Part shown: one piece after another, positions 16,432-25,255 of the stretch
How positions within the stretch are numbered: position 1 is the first letter of the stretch
Layout: each line of letters opens with the position of its first letter
DNA from: Bacteroidota bacterium
GTDB lineage: Bacteria; Bacteroidota; Bacteroidia; SXHM01
DNA length: 43,233 nucleotides
Direction of reading: 5' to 3'
Assembly (NCBI GenBank): GCA_947479755.1
Contig: CANKAM010000030.1
Coordinates: 1-43,233, forward strand
Made by a program: the position numbers and the translations under genes
The notes under the pieces: generated by a model
The model's database searches: none
What the model was told of the DNA's origin: nothing
What the model saw: only the letters and a program-made list of their open reading frames with translations

Positions 16432-17583
16432 TCAGGTCGTCAAAACTATCCTGAATGTTGTCCCTTTATCAACGACAGAATTCTTTACGAAAATTTTTCC
16501 TGAATGATAGTTTTCAATAATACGCTTGGTAAGTGAAAGCCCAAGTCCCCAGCCGCGCTGCTTGGTAGTAAAGCCCGGTTCAAAAACAGTTTTAAATTTT
16601 GATTTCGGCATTCCTTTTCCGGTGTCCGAAACATCAATAATGACCCGTCCTTCTTTCGCTTCCATTTCAACGGTGATAATTCCTGCACCGTTCATAGCAT
16701 CAATTGCGTTACGGCACAAATTTTCTATCACCCACTCAAACAATGGAATATTCATTGGAACATTTACATCAATGGTATTTCCCGGATTGAAATTGTAAAC
16801 CACTTTTTTTGACGAGCGTAATTTCATATAGTTGACAGATTCTTCCATCACCTGAGCAATGTTTTTTAATTCAAGTTTTGGTGTAGCTCCAATCTTTGAG
16901 AAACGTTCGGTAATTGTTTCCAGTCGTTTTAAATCCTGTCCGATTTCAGTCAGCGTTTGTTCGTCAACGCCTTTTGCACGCAGATGTTCCATCCATGCCA
17001 GCAGAGAGGAAATTGGCGTTCCCAACTGGTGTGCTGTTTCTTTTGCCATGCCTACCCAAACCTGATTTTGTTCAGCTTTGCGAGAGGTGCTGAATGCAAT
17101 ATAAGAGACCAAAATGAATAATGAAATTACGCCTAATTGAACGTAAGGATAATATTTCAAGCTGTAATAAAGTTTTGAATTACGGTAAAAAATCAGATTT
17201 TTTTCTCCCGCAACCAGCCCTACTTCAATCGGAATGTGTTCTTCTTTCATCAGTACTAGTTGCTCTTTCACATATGCGGTATCAAGCGATAGCAGCGAGT
17301 CAAGATTTCGCACTGAAATGACATTTTCATTCTGGTCGGTAAGAATTACGGGAACAGTTTCGTTATCGCGGATAACTTCAAAAACAAAACTGATGTCAAT
17401 ATTTTCGTCTGCTGAATTGGCAAGCAGTTCAGTAGCTTTTGCCCAAAGTTTTACTTTGTTTTCTTCCTCTTGGGCTAATTGTTTCACCAATCTGTCGGTA
17501 TAAACAAGTGATGAAATACCTATCAGCGCTGCTGTAACAAAAAGCAGTCGTTTCCAGGTTTGTTTTTGTGAGTAGATGTTCAA
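16432..17583 (-). CDS. Membrane sensor histidine kinase
   Basis: 383 residues. Helices at ~13-29 and ~147-166 flank a ~115-residue periplasmic sensor. The phosphoacceptor H185 sits in KETAHQLGTPISSLLAW, the HQLGTP variant frequent in Bacteroidota kinases. N box ENLCRNAIDAM, G1 DTGKGM, F box FEPGFTT and G2 GWGLGLSLTKRI are intact. No HAMP or PAS domain is evident and no response regulator is adjacent. Its partner and signal are unknown; the tight link with hemW is notable. Confidence 0.93.
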   Translation of the reverse strand: MNIYSQKQTWKRLLFVTAALIGISSLVYTDRLVKQLAQEEENKVKLWAKATELLANSADENIDISFVFEVIRDNETVPVILTDQNENVISVRNLDSLLSLDTAYVKEQLVLMKEEHIPIEVGLVAGEKNLIFYRNSKLYYSLKYYPYVQLGVISLFILVSYIAFSTSRKAEQNQVWVGMAKETAHQLGTPISSLLAWMEHLRAKGVDEQTLTEIGQDLKRLETITERFSKIGATPKLELKNIAQVMEESVNYMKLRSSKKVVYNFNPGNTIDVNVPMNIPLFEWVIENLCRNAIDAMNGAGIITVEMEAKEGRVIIDVSDTGKGMPKSKFKTVFEPGFTTKQRGWGLGLSLTKRIIENYHSGKIFVKNSVVDKGTTFRIVLTT

Positions 17584-17884
17584 AAGGACTTATATATCAG
17601 GTTTCAAAGCTATAAAATCTACAGTTATACAAAAGATGTTGTTTACATCCATACAGTTTTTGATTGTCGTCAGGATCCGGAAAAAATGAAAGACAATTAA
17701 ATTCACCTTTCTGCACTATTGCTCTACGCTCCTCCGTGCCACCTCCTTCTTCCTCTGTGTAACAACCTTTGCGCCTCTTCACCACCCAAAACATTCCCTC
17801 GTTTCCATTGTTTTACTTCTTACCGAATACCTTGTTAATACGAAACAGAATTTCCTACATTTACTCGCTCATTTTAATTTCTGA
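17584..17884. other. 301-nt intergenic region with candidate promoter for the cytochrome gene
   Basis: Spacer between divergent genes. It holds a pyrimidine-rich stretch at about 17700-17800 (repeated CTCC/CCTC-type blocks on the plus strand) with no convincing frame. A possible promoter for the cytochrome gene is TTGT at 17832-17835 and TACATTTA at 17856-17863 (one mismatch to TAnnTTTG). Nothing else recognised. Confidence 0.5.
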
Positions 17885-19840
17885 ATGAATATAAAACGAC
17901 TTCTTGTTCTTGCAGTAATACTTTGTTTCATTGCTGCCATGTCTGTTTTCAGTCCCGGACAAAACGCAGTAAAAGCATCCTTCCACACCGAAGAAGAAAT
18001 ACGTGCCTTTAACGACCACAGCCGCGCACCTATAGACGAGGGCGATTACTTCCTCAACTCCTTCCGTTGCAGCGGATGCCACGGAAGAGATTCGTCAGGC
18101 AATGCCAATGTAAACGAAGCAGGCGATGATGTAAACCTCTATGATCACTGGCAACCCAGCATGATGGCAAACGCTGCACGCGACCCATTGTGGCGTGCCA
18201 AAGTAAGTCAGGAAATAACAACTAACCCTGCTCACTCAAGTGAACTGCAGGATAAATGCACATCGTGTCACGCACCCATGGGGCGCTACACCAAGTTTTA
18301 TCATGGTGGAGGGCATTACACCATGGCCGAGATTGATGGCGACAGCCTTGCCTATGACGGAGTATCGTGTGCCGGCTGCCACACCATCGGACCAAACGGT
18401 TTGGGAACTATGTTCTCGGGAAACATACCGTATGATACCACCCGCAAAGCCTACGGCCCTTTTCCTTTACCTGAAACAGGACCTATGCAATTGTATGAAG
18501 GATATACACCCACCTTTAGTCTGCACATGGATGAATCACGCTTTTGCTCACCTTGTCACACACTCTACACCAATGCTGTCGACCTTAGCGGAAACCTTAC
18601 CGGAACATCGTTTCCCGAGCAGGTTACGTATCACGAATACCTTAATTCATCCTTCCCTGCCAACAGCATCACCTGCCAGAAATGCCACATGCCCCGCATC
18701 GAAGATCCTATTATTATAGCTAACGGACAAACAGGATTAACACCGCGCACACCGTTTAATCAGCATACCTTTCAGGGTGCAAATTATTTTATGCTCAACC
18801 TGATGAAAGAAAACAAACAGGCGCTGGGCATTACCGTTGAAGACTGGAAATACGACACCACGCTTGCCGCCACTTCGCGCTCTTTAAAACTGCAATCAAT
18901 TGACCTTAATTTATACTTAGACAGTTTAACTTCCGATACTGCATTCTTTACCGTAAAACTCAAGAACAAAGCAGGACACAAGTTTCCTTCGGGCTATCCT
19001 TCGCGCAGGGCGGTGGTGCAGTTTGTTGCGCTCAACTCGAATAACGATACTGTTTTTAAATCAGGAATATTCGGCAGCGATGCCCGTGTGAATAACGAGA
19101 CACCTTCCTTTGAACCGCACTACAATGTTATAAAGCAAAGCGGAAAATCACAGATATACGAAATGGTGATGGGCGATGTAAATGGTAATTACACATCAAC
19201 GCTGGAGCGCGCTGCTGTTATGCTGAAAGACAACCGCATTCCTCCTGATGGTTTTACTGCTTCCTCATCGGTTTACGATACCGTTGCCGTTGTTGGCGTT
19301 CCCGCAAGCGATACCGATTTCAATATCGAGAATTCACTGGAAGGTTCAGGCGCGGATTATGTGCATTACCATGTTCCCGTTGCAGCCTTTTCAGGAAATA
19401 TCTCGGCTTATGCACGCATGTATTACCAAACAGTTCCTCCCAAGTTTCTGGACGAGATGTTTGCCCTCAGCACCGCACCCATCAATACCTTCCGCGATAT
19501 GTATGACAATGCCGACAAGCAACCCTTCCTGATGCAACACGATAGTTTGCTCAACGTGCAAATCATCACCGGAATTCAGGAACAGGCAAATGAATTCAAT
19601 GTATATCCATCTCTTACAGCCGATGGAAGAGTTTCTATCACTTCACCTCAAGCGATTGAGAATATAACAGTTTACAACACGGAAGGTAAGTTAGTCTTCT
19701 GTTCCCCCTCTTCTGTTTCCCCCTCCTTCCTTCAAGGAGGGGGCCAGGGGGTGGTAATACTCCCCGAGACTTCCGGCATCTATTTTATAGTAGTTCAAAC
19801 CGCCAATAAATCTTTTCACCGAAAAGTGTTGCGGCAATAA
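17885..19840 (+). CDS. Pentaheme c-type cytochrome with T9SS sorting domain
   Basis: 651 residues. N-terminal hydrophobic signal (about 4-22). Five CxxCH heme c sites: C62 (CSGCH), C125 (CTSCH), C162 (CAGCH), C221 (CSPCH) and C264 (CQKCH). The middle has NKAGHKFPSGYPSRRAVVQF, a His-rich beta segment common in large multiheme cytochromes. The C-terminus is a type A sorting domain (VYPSLTADGRVSI, NITVYNTEGKLV, PETSGIYFIVVQT). Heme attachment in the periplasm followed by T9SS export would put it on the cell surface. A dispersed palindrome has been inserted in-frame into the sorting domain (19719-19743), adding a SPSFLQGGGQ-type segment. Redox role inferred. Confidence 0.9.
   Translation: MNIKRLLVLAVILCFIAAMSVFSPGQNAVKASFHTEEEIRAFNDHSRAPIDEGDYFLNSFRCSGCHGRDSSGNANVNEAGDDVNLYDHWQPSMMANAARDPLWRAKVSQEITTNPAHSSELQDKCTSCHAPMGRYTKFYHGGGHYTMAEIDGDSLAYDGVSCAGCHTIGPNGLGTMFSGNIPYDTTRKAYGPFPLPETGPMQLYEGYTPTFSLHMDESRFCSPCHTLYTNAVDLSGNLTGTSFPEQVTYHEYLNSSFPANSITCQKCHMPRIEDPIIIANGQTGLTPRTPFNQHTFQGANYFMLNLMKENKQALGITVEDWKYDTTLAATSRSLKLQSIDLNLYLDSLTSDTAFFTVKLKNKAGHKFPSGYPSRRAVVQFVALNSNNDTVFKSGIFGSDARVNNETPSFEPHYNVIKQSGKSQIYEMVMGDVNGNYTSTLERAAVMLKDNRIPPDGFTASSSVYDTVAVVGVPASDTDFNIENSLEGSGADYVHYHVPVAAFSGNISAYARMYYQTVPPKFLDEMFALSTAPINTFRDMYDNADKQPFLMQHDSLLNVQIITGIQEQANEFNVYPSLTADGRVSITSPQAIENITVYNTEGKLVFCSPSSVSPSFLQGGGQGVVILPETSGIYFIVVQTANKSFHRKVLRQ
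19719..19743. repeat. Palindrome inside the T9SS sorting domain coding region
   Basis: CCCCCTCCTT (19719-19728) pairs perfectly with AAGGAGGGGG (19734-19743), loop CCTTC, followed by CCAGGGGGTGGT. Very C/G-rich and unlike the surrounding codons. It interrupts the strand between GKLV and LPETSGIYF of an otherwise standard sorting domain without breaking the frame. Confidence 0.85.
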
Positions 19841-19903
19841 TATATTTAATCTACTTTGCCGCCTTATTAGCCTGATACCCAATTAAAATCTAATTAATAA
19901 TTT

Positions 19904-22774
19904 ATGAAAAACTTTACTCTTAAACGTGCAGTTATTGCTTGCTCACTTGTTGTTGCAACAAGCAGCGCAGCACTTGCACAGCTTTCATTTACCAACTCTA
20001 ATGCAAGGTTGGAAACAGTTACACACAGCGGTTGTGTTGTTACTGTAACCGATGTAAACTTTGATGGTCTTGATGACTTAGTTAGAATGGATCAGGGACA
20101 TCTTGTTAATGTGGATATTCAGGAGCGTGATGGTAACTTCACCAACTACTACATCCGCGACAATGGCGGAGGCAGTTCATGGGGTATGGCGGTAGCCGAT
20201 ATTGACCAGAATGGCTACAAAGACATTGTTGCAGACGGTTCTGGAGGTATTAACGTGATTAAACTTTTCTGGAACGGAACCACTTTTACTTCTACCAGCA
20301 CCACACTTGCAAACTCAGGTTTCTTTCTCCAGAACGTTACCGTTTGCGATGCAAATAACGATGGTTGGGTTGATATTTTCGGATGTGATGATAATGATGC
20401 AAGCACCTTGTATGTAAACAACGGATCAGGATCATTAGCGCCATCAAACATCATCAACTTTGCGCTTAATCCGGGCACGAACTACAATGGCGACCCTGCT
20501 GATTCAGGTAACTACGGCAGCGTTTGGACCGACTTTGATGGTGATAACGACCTTGACCTTTTTGTAGCACACTGCCGCCAAAGCACTTCAAGTGTTACTG
20601 ACCTGCGCAGAAAAGACCGCCTGTTTGAAAACAACGGCAGTAACGTATATACCGAAACAAGTACTGCTCACGGAATAGAACTTCCCGGTGCTTACCTGCA
20701 GACATGGACAGCCATGTTCGGAGATATTGATAACGATGGAGACTTTGATCTTGGTCTGGTTAACCACGATGTGGGCAGCCAGATATTGGAAAATGACGGA
20801 GCAGGTAATTTCAGTAATATCACAACAGGTTCAGGTTTTTCTTACAGTGGCAACTACATTGAATCAGTAATGGAAGATTTTGACAACGATGGATACATTG
20901 ACATTCTAATCTCAGGTCCTGAGTGGAAATACTTTAAGAATGATGGCGACAACACCTTTACCGAACAAGCGAGTCTTTTTGCAAATAACGGAATGTCTTC
21001 ATTTGCAATCGGTGATTTGAACCACGATGGATTTATTGATGTGTTTGCTTCTTACGGTGATATTTATGTATCACCAACATCTGTTGATGATGTGCTTTAC
21101 CTCAACAATAAAAACGCAAACCACTTCATCACTTTTGATCTGGAAGGAACAAGCAGCAACAAAGGTGCTGTCGGAGCAAAAGTTACCATCCATGGCGCCT
21201 TCGGAACACAAATTCGCGAAGTACGTGCAGGTGAAAGCTACGGAACCATTAACTCATCTCAACTGCACTTTGGTCTTGGCCAAAACGAAGAAATCACTTC
21301 TGCAGATGTTTGGTTTCCTTCAGGTGAAACACAACATTTCGATAACCTTGCAGCCGATCAGTTTGTAACGGTGTTGGAAGCAACTTGCAGCATCACCGGA
21401 AACATCATCCCGGGTCCTCACATCATCTGCACAGGTCAGTCTTCAACACTTACCGCTGTTGGTGGTTATACTTCATACCTGTGGAACACAGGCGAAACCA
21501 CACAATCGGTTACAGCTAATTCTACCGGTTCTTATTTTGTAAAAGTTTCTGACGGAACATGCAGCAACATTTCTCCTCTGATTGATGTTGAGGTTAGCCC
21601 TGACGAAACACCAAGTATTGCAGCAGCAGGAGATTTGCTTTTCTGTGAAGGTGGTTCAGTAACCTTAGATGGTATTTCAACTTCAGCAACTTCTTACCTG
21701 TGGTCACCGGGCGGTGCTACAACACAGTCTCTGGAAGCAACACAGGCAGGAGATTACACCTTAACCATTCAGGGAGTTTGCGGTGCGTTCACCTCTTCAC
21801 CTATTACAGTTGCTGTGCTTCCTGCAGATGCGCCAACAGCAAATGATGTTACACTTAACTTCCCTGCATCAACTACATTGAATGCAACCGGTAACAATCC
21901 GCAGTGGTATGATTTACCAGTAGGTGGCACCTTGCTGGGCACAGGTAACTCGTACACAACTCCTGTTCTTAATGCTGCTACTACGTACTATGTTGAAGAT
22001 ATTACAACATACCCCGGTGGAACAGACTACACAGGTATTACTGCTCACTCAGGAAACACCTTCAGTGGAAACACTACCAATGGAAACCTGGTCTTTGATG
22101 TAACATCAAACTGCACATTGGTATCAGTAAAAGTTTACACCGATACACAAGGTAATCGCGAAATACAATTGAAAAATTCAGGCGGAACTGTTATCGCAAG
22201 TCTTGTTGCAAACATTCCTGTTGGCGAGTCGCGTGTAACGTTAAACTTTGTGTTAACTCCAGGTTTCAGTTATGAGATTACAACCAATGCAACATTGAAC
22301 AATACCAACTTCGGTTACAATGCTCCACGTCTGCAACGTAACAGTAGCGGTGTTTCTTATCCCTACACCATTACGGATGTAGTATCTATCACCGGTTCTA
22401 ATCAGGGTGCACAGTACTACTACTACTTCTACGATTGGGAAGTTGAACTGGCTTCTACAGAATGTGTGAGCGAGCGCGTTCCAGTTGTAGTTGATATTGC
22501 AACCGGAATAAACACTGTGGATGTTAATGGAATTGAACTTTATCCAAACCCTGCAAAAGACAGATTGTTTATAAGCCTTAATAATCAGGCTTACACTAAC
22601 GTATTTGTAAACGTAATGGATCTGGAAGGAAGAACAGTTGCACAACAGGCATTCTATAACACTGCCTCATCACAAAAACTGGAAATCGGATTAAACAACC
22701 TTGCAGAAGGTGTTTACATGATTAAAGTAATTGCTGACGAAACAGAAAGTGTTTACAAAGTAGCGGTTAAATAG
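19904..22774 (+). CDS. Large secreted VCBS/FG-GAP and ASPIC/UnbV protein with T9SS domain
   Basis: 956 residues. Signal peptide ends SAALAQ. Residues ~40-400 hold repeated calcium-binding-type DxDxDxxxDL motifs (DVNFDGLDDL, DFDGDNDLDLF, DIDNDGDFDLGL, DFDNDGYIDIL, DLNHDGFIDVF), a VCBS/FG-GAP beta-propeller. An ASPIC/UnbV-like block follows (KGAVGAKVTIHGAFGTQIREV, LHFGLGQNEEI), then two Ig-like modules with Cys pairs (SYLWNTGETT; SYLWSPGGATT), and a type A sorting domain (GIELYPNPAKDRLFI, AEGVYMIKVIADE). Probably a cell-surface or adhesive protein. It follows the cytochrome by 63 nt and ends at a bidirectional terminator, so both may be co-expressed. Confidence 0.92.
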   Translation: MKNFTLKRAVIACSLVVATSSAALAQLSFTNSNARLETVTHSGCVVTVTDVNFDGLDDLVRMDQGHLVNVDIQERDGNFTNYYIRDNGGGSSWGMAVADIDQNGYKDIVADGSGGINVIKLFWNGTTFTSTSTTLANSGFFLQNVTVCDANNDGWVDIFGCDDNDASTLYVNNGSGSLAPSNIINFALNPGTNYNGDPADSGNYGSVWTDFDGDNDLDLFVAHCRQSTSSVTDLRRKDRLFENNGSNVYTETSTAHGIELPGAYLQTWTAMFGDIDNDGDFDLGLVNHDVGSQILENDGAGNFSNITTGSGFSYSGNYIESVMEDFDNDGYIDILISGPEWKYFKNDGDNTFTEQASLFANNGMSSFAIGDLNHDGFIDVFASYGDIYVSPTSVDDVLYLNNKNANHFITFDLEGTSSNKGAVGAKVTIHGAFGTQIREVRAGESYGTINSSQLHFGLGQNEEITSADVWFPSGETQHFDNLAADQFVTVLEATCSITGNIIPGPHIICTGQSSTLTAVGGYTSYLWNTGETTQSVTANSTGSYFVKVSDGTCSNISPLIDVEVSPDETPSIAAAGDLLFCEGGSVTLDGISTSATSYLWSPGGATTQSLEATQAGDYTLTIQGVCGAFTSSPITVAVLPADAPTANDVTLNFPASTTLNATGNNPQWYDLPVGGTLLGTGNSYTTPVLNAATTYYVEDITTYPGGTDYTGITAHSGNTFSGNTTNGNLVFDVTSNCTLVSVKVYTDTQGNREIQLKNSGGTVIASLVANIPVGESRVTLNFVLTPGFSYEITTNATLNNTNFGYNAPRLQRNSSGVSYPYTITDVVSITGSNQGAQYYYYFYDWEVELASTECVSERVPVVVDIATGINTVDVNGIELYPNPAKDRLFISLNNQAYTNVFVNVMDLEGRTVAQQAFYNTASSQKLEIGLNNLAEGVYMIKVIADETESVYKVAVK

Positions 22775-22793
22775 TCCTGACTTAAATAGACTG

Positions 22794-22831
22794 AATAAAA
22801 AAACGCTCCCCATCGGGAGCGTTTTTTTATT
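22794..22831. terminator. Bidirectional terminator
   Basis: ACGCTCCC pairs with GGGAGCGT around a CATC loop, extended by A7 and T7 tracts (arms 22794-22810 and 22815-22831). Shared by the convergent VCBS protein and TonB receptor genes; its edge overlaps the receptor stop codon. Confidence 0.93.
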
Positions 22832-25191
22832 TAAAACATTACCCGATACATTGCAGTTGGAAAAATACCAAACTGATAACTGGTTGTTATTTCCTGCTTG
22901 CGTTGGTCATACTCTTTCCGGAAAATGTTTTGCCTGTTCAGGATATTCTGCAAATCAATAAAGCATTCGTGTGTTACCTTCTTGCCGTTTGATTTGAAAG
23001 AGATTTTGAAATCGAGGCGGAAATAATCTTTCAGTTTGTTGGTGTATGCCTGATCATAGTAATAAACGCTATTGCCACTGGCTATTGATGCATCGAGATT
23101 AATTGGGATGTAGCGTTTGCCTCCTGCAAATGTGACTTTAGCATCAAAGCCAACGGTTTTGTTCTGTTTCTTTTTACTTACGTTAAATTCTTTTCCGCCT
23201 AAAAAATTGACGGTGTAGTTTCCATTGAATGCAGTGTTGCGCAACACACCATCACTGCCTTTGTATTTTGATTCATAAAGGGAAGTGGTGAATAAGGAGT
23301 ACCATCCCTTAGCATAAAACTTCTCTGCCGTAAGTTCTAATCCGTAGTTATATCCTGTTCCTTTATTAACAAGACTATCAGTATCGGGCGTGTCAAAGTT
23401 AGCGCCAATGTTTACCAATGAATAATAGGACGAATGTTGCTCAACAGGTAGTTTGCTCAGGTATTGAAAATACGTTTCAAATTTGAAACGCATGCCTTTT
23501 ATTGCAGTGTTATCATAAGCCAGCACCATTTGTTTGCTCTGTGATAAACTCATGTTTTTATTGGTTTGTGCAGAAGTTCCGTCATTATAATCTGTCTTCA
23601 CAAAATAAGCTTGCAGCATTTGTATCTGGCTGTGGAAGCCTGCTCCAAAACTCAATGCATTTCCTTTTCCCACGTCCCACTTTAAACCCATGCGCGGTTC
23701 AACTGCATAACTGTTGTTTAGAAAAAATTGTTGATAATGAACACCTGTTGTAAGTGAAAGATTATCTGTAAAACGATGTTGCCACTGCATGTATGCCTGC
23801 AACAAAAACGAGTTGCCGTTGAAGTCGCGCAGCGTGATGAAATGTGTTCCGTTGATTAAGGTACTGTCAGTAAAATCAAAACCGTAGCGATCAAGAATAA
23901 ATCCGGTCTTCACAGTATTCTTTGCGCTGAATTTTTTGTTGACACTATAATTAACGGTAAGCTTGTGTTGCGAAGAACGATTGTGGTAAGAGGGGATAGC
24001 CGTGCCGTCAACGGTACTGAGCGAATCATCTTTAATATTATTCCGCGTTCCTGACATAGCAATAATCAGTTTTGAAAAGACCTTTTCGCTAAAGAAGAAC
24101 GTATGCGACAAACCAACTGTTCCCATGTCAGAACCAAAGTAATTGTCTGAGCCACCGGAAGCATAAGTGTCATTCTTCTTTCCTTTGCTTTCCAATAATT
24201 CAATATAGCTTGTTCCGCCAACACCAAACAAAGAAAAGATCCCGGCTTTCTTAGTTGGAAAATGAAATTTAAAAGAGATATCCTGATACAATGGAAGCGC
24301 GCCACCCGAACCAAAATCAACTCCGAATAATGCAACCAACGCTAGAACTGAATAGCGGTAATTGACAAGATAACTTGCTTTGTGCTTTTTAGAAAACGGT
24401 CCTTCTAATCCAACTTCAATGCCGTTAAAACCAACCTGTGCCATGTATTCACGCTTCTCGTTGTTTCCATGTCGCATGCGTAAATCAAACACGCCCGACA
24501 TTGCATTGCCGTATTCAGCAGGGAATGCTCCGGTAAAAAAATCAGAGCGGTCGAGTACATTATTATTCAGAATATTAATTGGTCCGCCCGTTGACCCCAA
24601 ATTACCAAAGTGACTTGGATTTGGAATATCAACACCGTCCAAACGGTAGAGCAAACCAATGGGAGAATTTCCGCGAATGATGATGTCATTACGCGCATCA
24701 TCGGCTTCTGTGACTCCTGCAAAGTTGGCAGCCATTCGTGCAGGGTCGTTGCGAGAGCCTGCATATTTACGTGTGTCTTCTACAGTGAATGAACGTGCAC
24801 TTACTGTAGCCATTTCATTCAGCGTTTGCGATTTATCGCGCTCGCCACTGATGACAACTTCTTTCCCTATTACAACGCTCTCTTCTAATTCAATATCTAT
24901 AATGGTTTCTTTACCTGTGTTCACAATTACAGGAATTGTTGTTTCCTTATAGCCGAGGTAAGAAATCTTCAGTTGTTTTCTTCCTACAGGTACTCCTGTG
25001 ATTTTAAAAACACCTTCTTCATCTGTAGCCGAGCCAAGTAGTTTTATAGAATCTACAACTACAACACTTGCGCCAGGCAAAGCCGCTTGCGATTGCTTAT
25101 CCACCACTTTTCCGCGAATAGTTTGCAGGTAGTTTTGTGCAGCAACCTGACCAAAACAAAAAATAAAAACAGATATAATAAAAATGCGCAT
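22831..25191 (-). CDS. TonB-dependent outer-membrane receptor
   Basis: 786 residues from ATG 25191. Signal peptide MRIFIISVFIFCFGQVAAQ. A carboxypeptidase-D-regulatory-like domain follows (IRGKVVDKQSQAALPGASVVV, LKISYLGYKE), then the plug (ARMAANFAGVTEADDARNDIIIRGNSP, YRLDGVDIPNPSHFG, GNAMSGVFDLRMR) and a 22-strand-type barrel ending FPTAMYRVMF, with aromatic C-terminus. Substrate unknown; no SusD partner is beside it, so glycan uptake is not indicated. The longer frame to 25272 is rejected because the promoter -7 box lies within it. Confidence 0.92.
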   Translation of the reverse strand: MRIFIISVFIFCFGQVAAQNYLQTIRGKVVDKQSQAALPGASVVVVDSIKLLGSATDEEGVFKITGVPVGRKQLKISYLGYKETTIPVIVNTGKETIIDIELEESVVIGKEVVISGERDKSQTLNEMATVSARSFTVEDTRKYAGSRNDPARMAANFAGVTEADDARNDIIIRGNSPIGLLYRLDGVDIPNPSHFGNLGSTGGPINILNNNVLDRSDFFTGAFPAEYGNAMSGVFDLRMRHGNNEKREYMAQVGFNGIEVGLEGPFSKKHKASYLVNYRYSVLALVALFGVDFGSGGALPLYQDISFKFHFPTKKAGIFSLFGVGGTSYIELLESKGKKNDTYASGGSDNYFGSDMGTVGLSHTFFFSEKVFSKLIIAMSGTRNNIKDDSLSTVDGTAIPSYHNRSSQHKLTVNYSVNKKFSAKNTVKTGFILDRYGFDFTDSTLINGTHFITLRDFNGNSFLLQAYMQWQHRFTDNLSLTTGVHYQQFFLNNSYAVEPRMGLKWDVGKGNALSFGAGFHSQIQMLQAYFVKTDYNDGTSAQTNKNMSLSQSKQMVLAYDNTAIKGMRFKFETYFQYLSKLPVEQHSSYYSLVNIGANFDTPDTDSLVNKGTGYNYGLELTAEKFYAKGWYSLFTTSLYESKYKGSDGVLRNTAFNGNYTVNFLGGKEFNVSKKKQNKTVGFDAKVTFAGGKRYIPINLDASIASGNSVYYYDQAYTNKLKDYFRLDFKISFKSNGKKVTHECFIDLQNILNRQNIFRKEYDQRKQEITTSYQFGIFPTAMYRVMF

Positions 25192-25198
25192 CAGCCTG

Positions 25199-25206
25199 CA
25201 AATGTA
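25199..25206 (-). promoter_or_regulatory. -7 promoter box for the TonB receptor
   Basis: Minus-strand TACATTTG matches the consensus exactly and ends 7 nt before ATG 25191. It supports the short, signal-peptide start. A divergent TATGTTTG box at 25255-25262 serves the other strand. Confidence 0.55.
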
Positions 25207-25255
25207 ATTTCTTGTGGAACTAGAAAGAAGCATTTTTAATTCATCTGCAATCCTT

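Noticed and set aside
17597-17794. Minus-strand 65-residue frame in the gap before the cytochrome gene
   Set aside because: Low-complexity pyrimidine-rich DNA, no start context and no protein-like composition.
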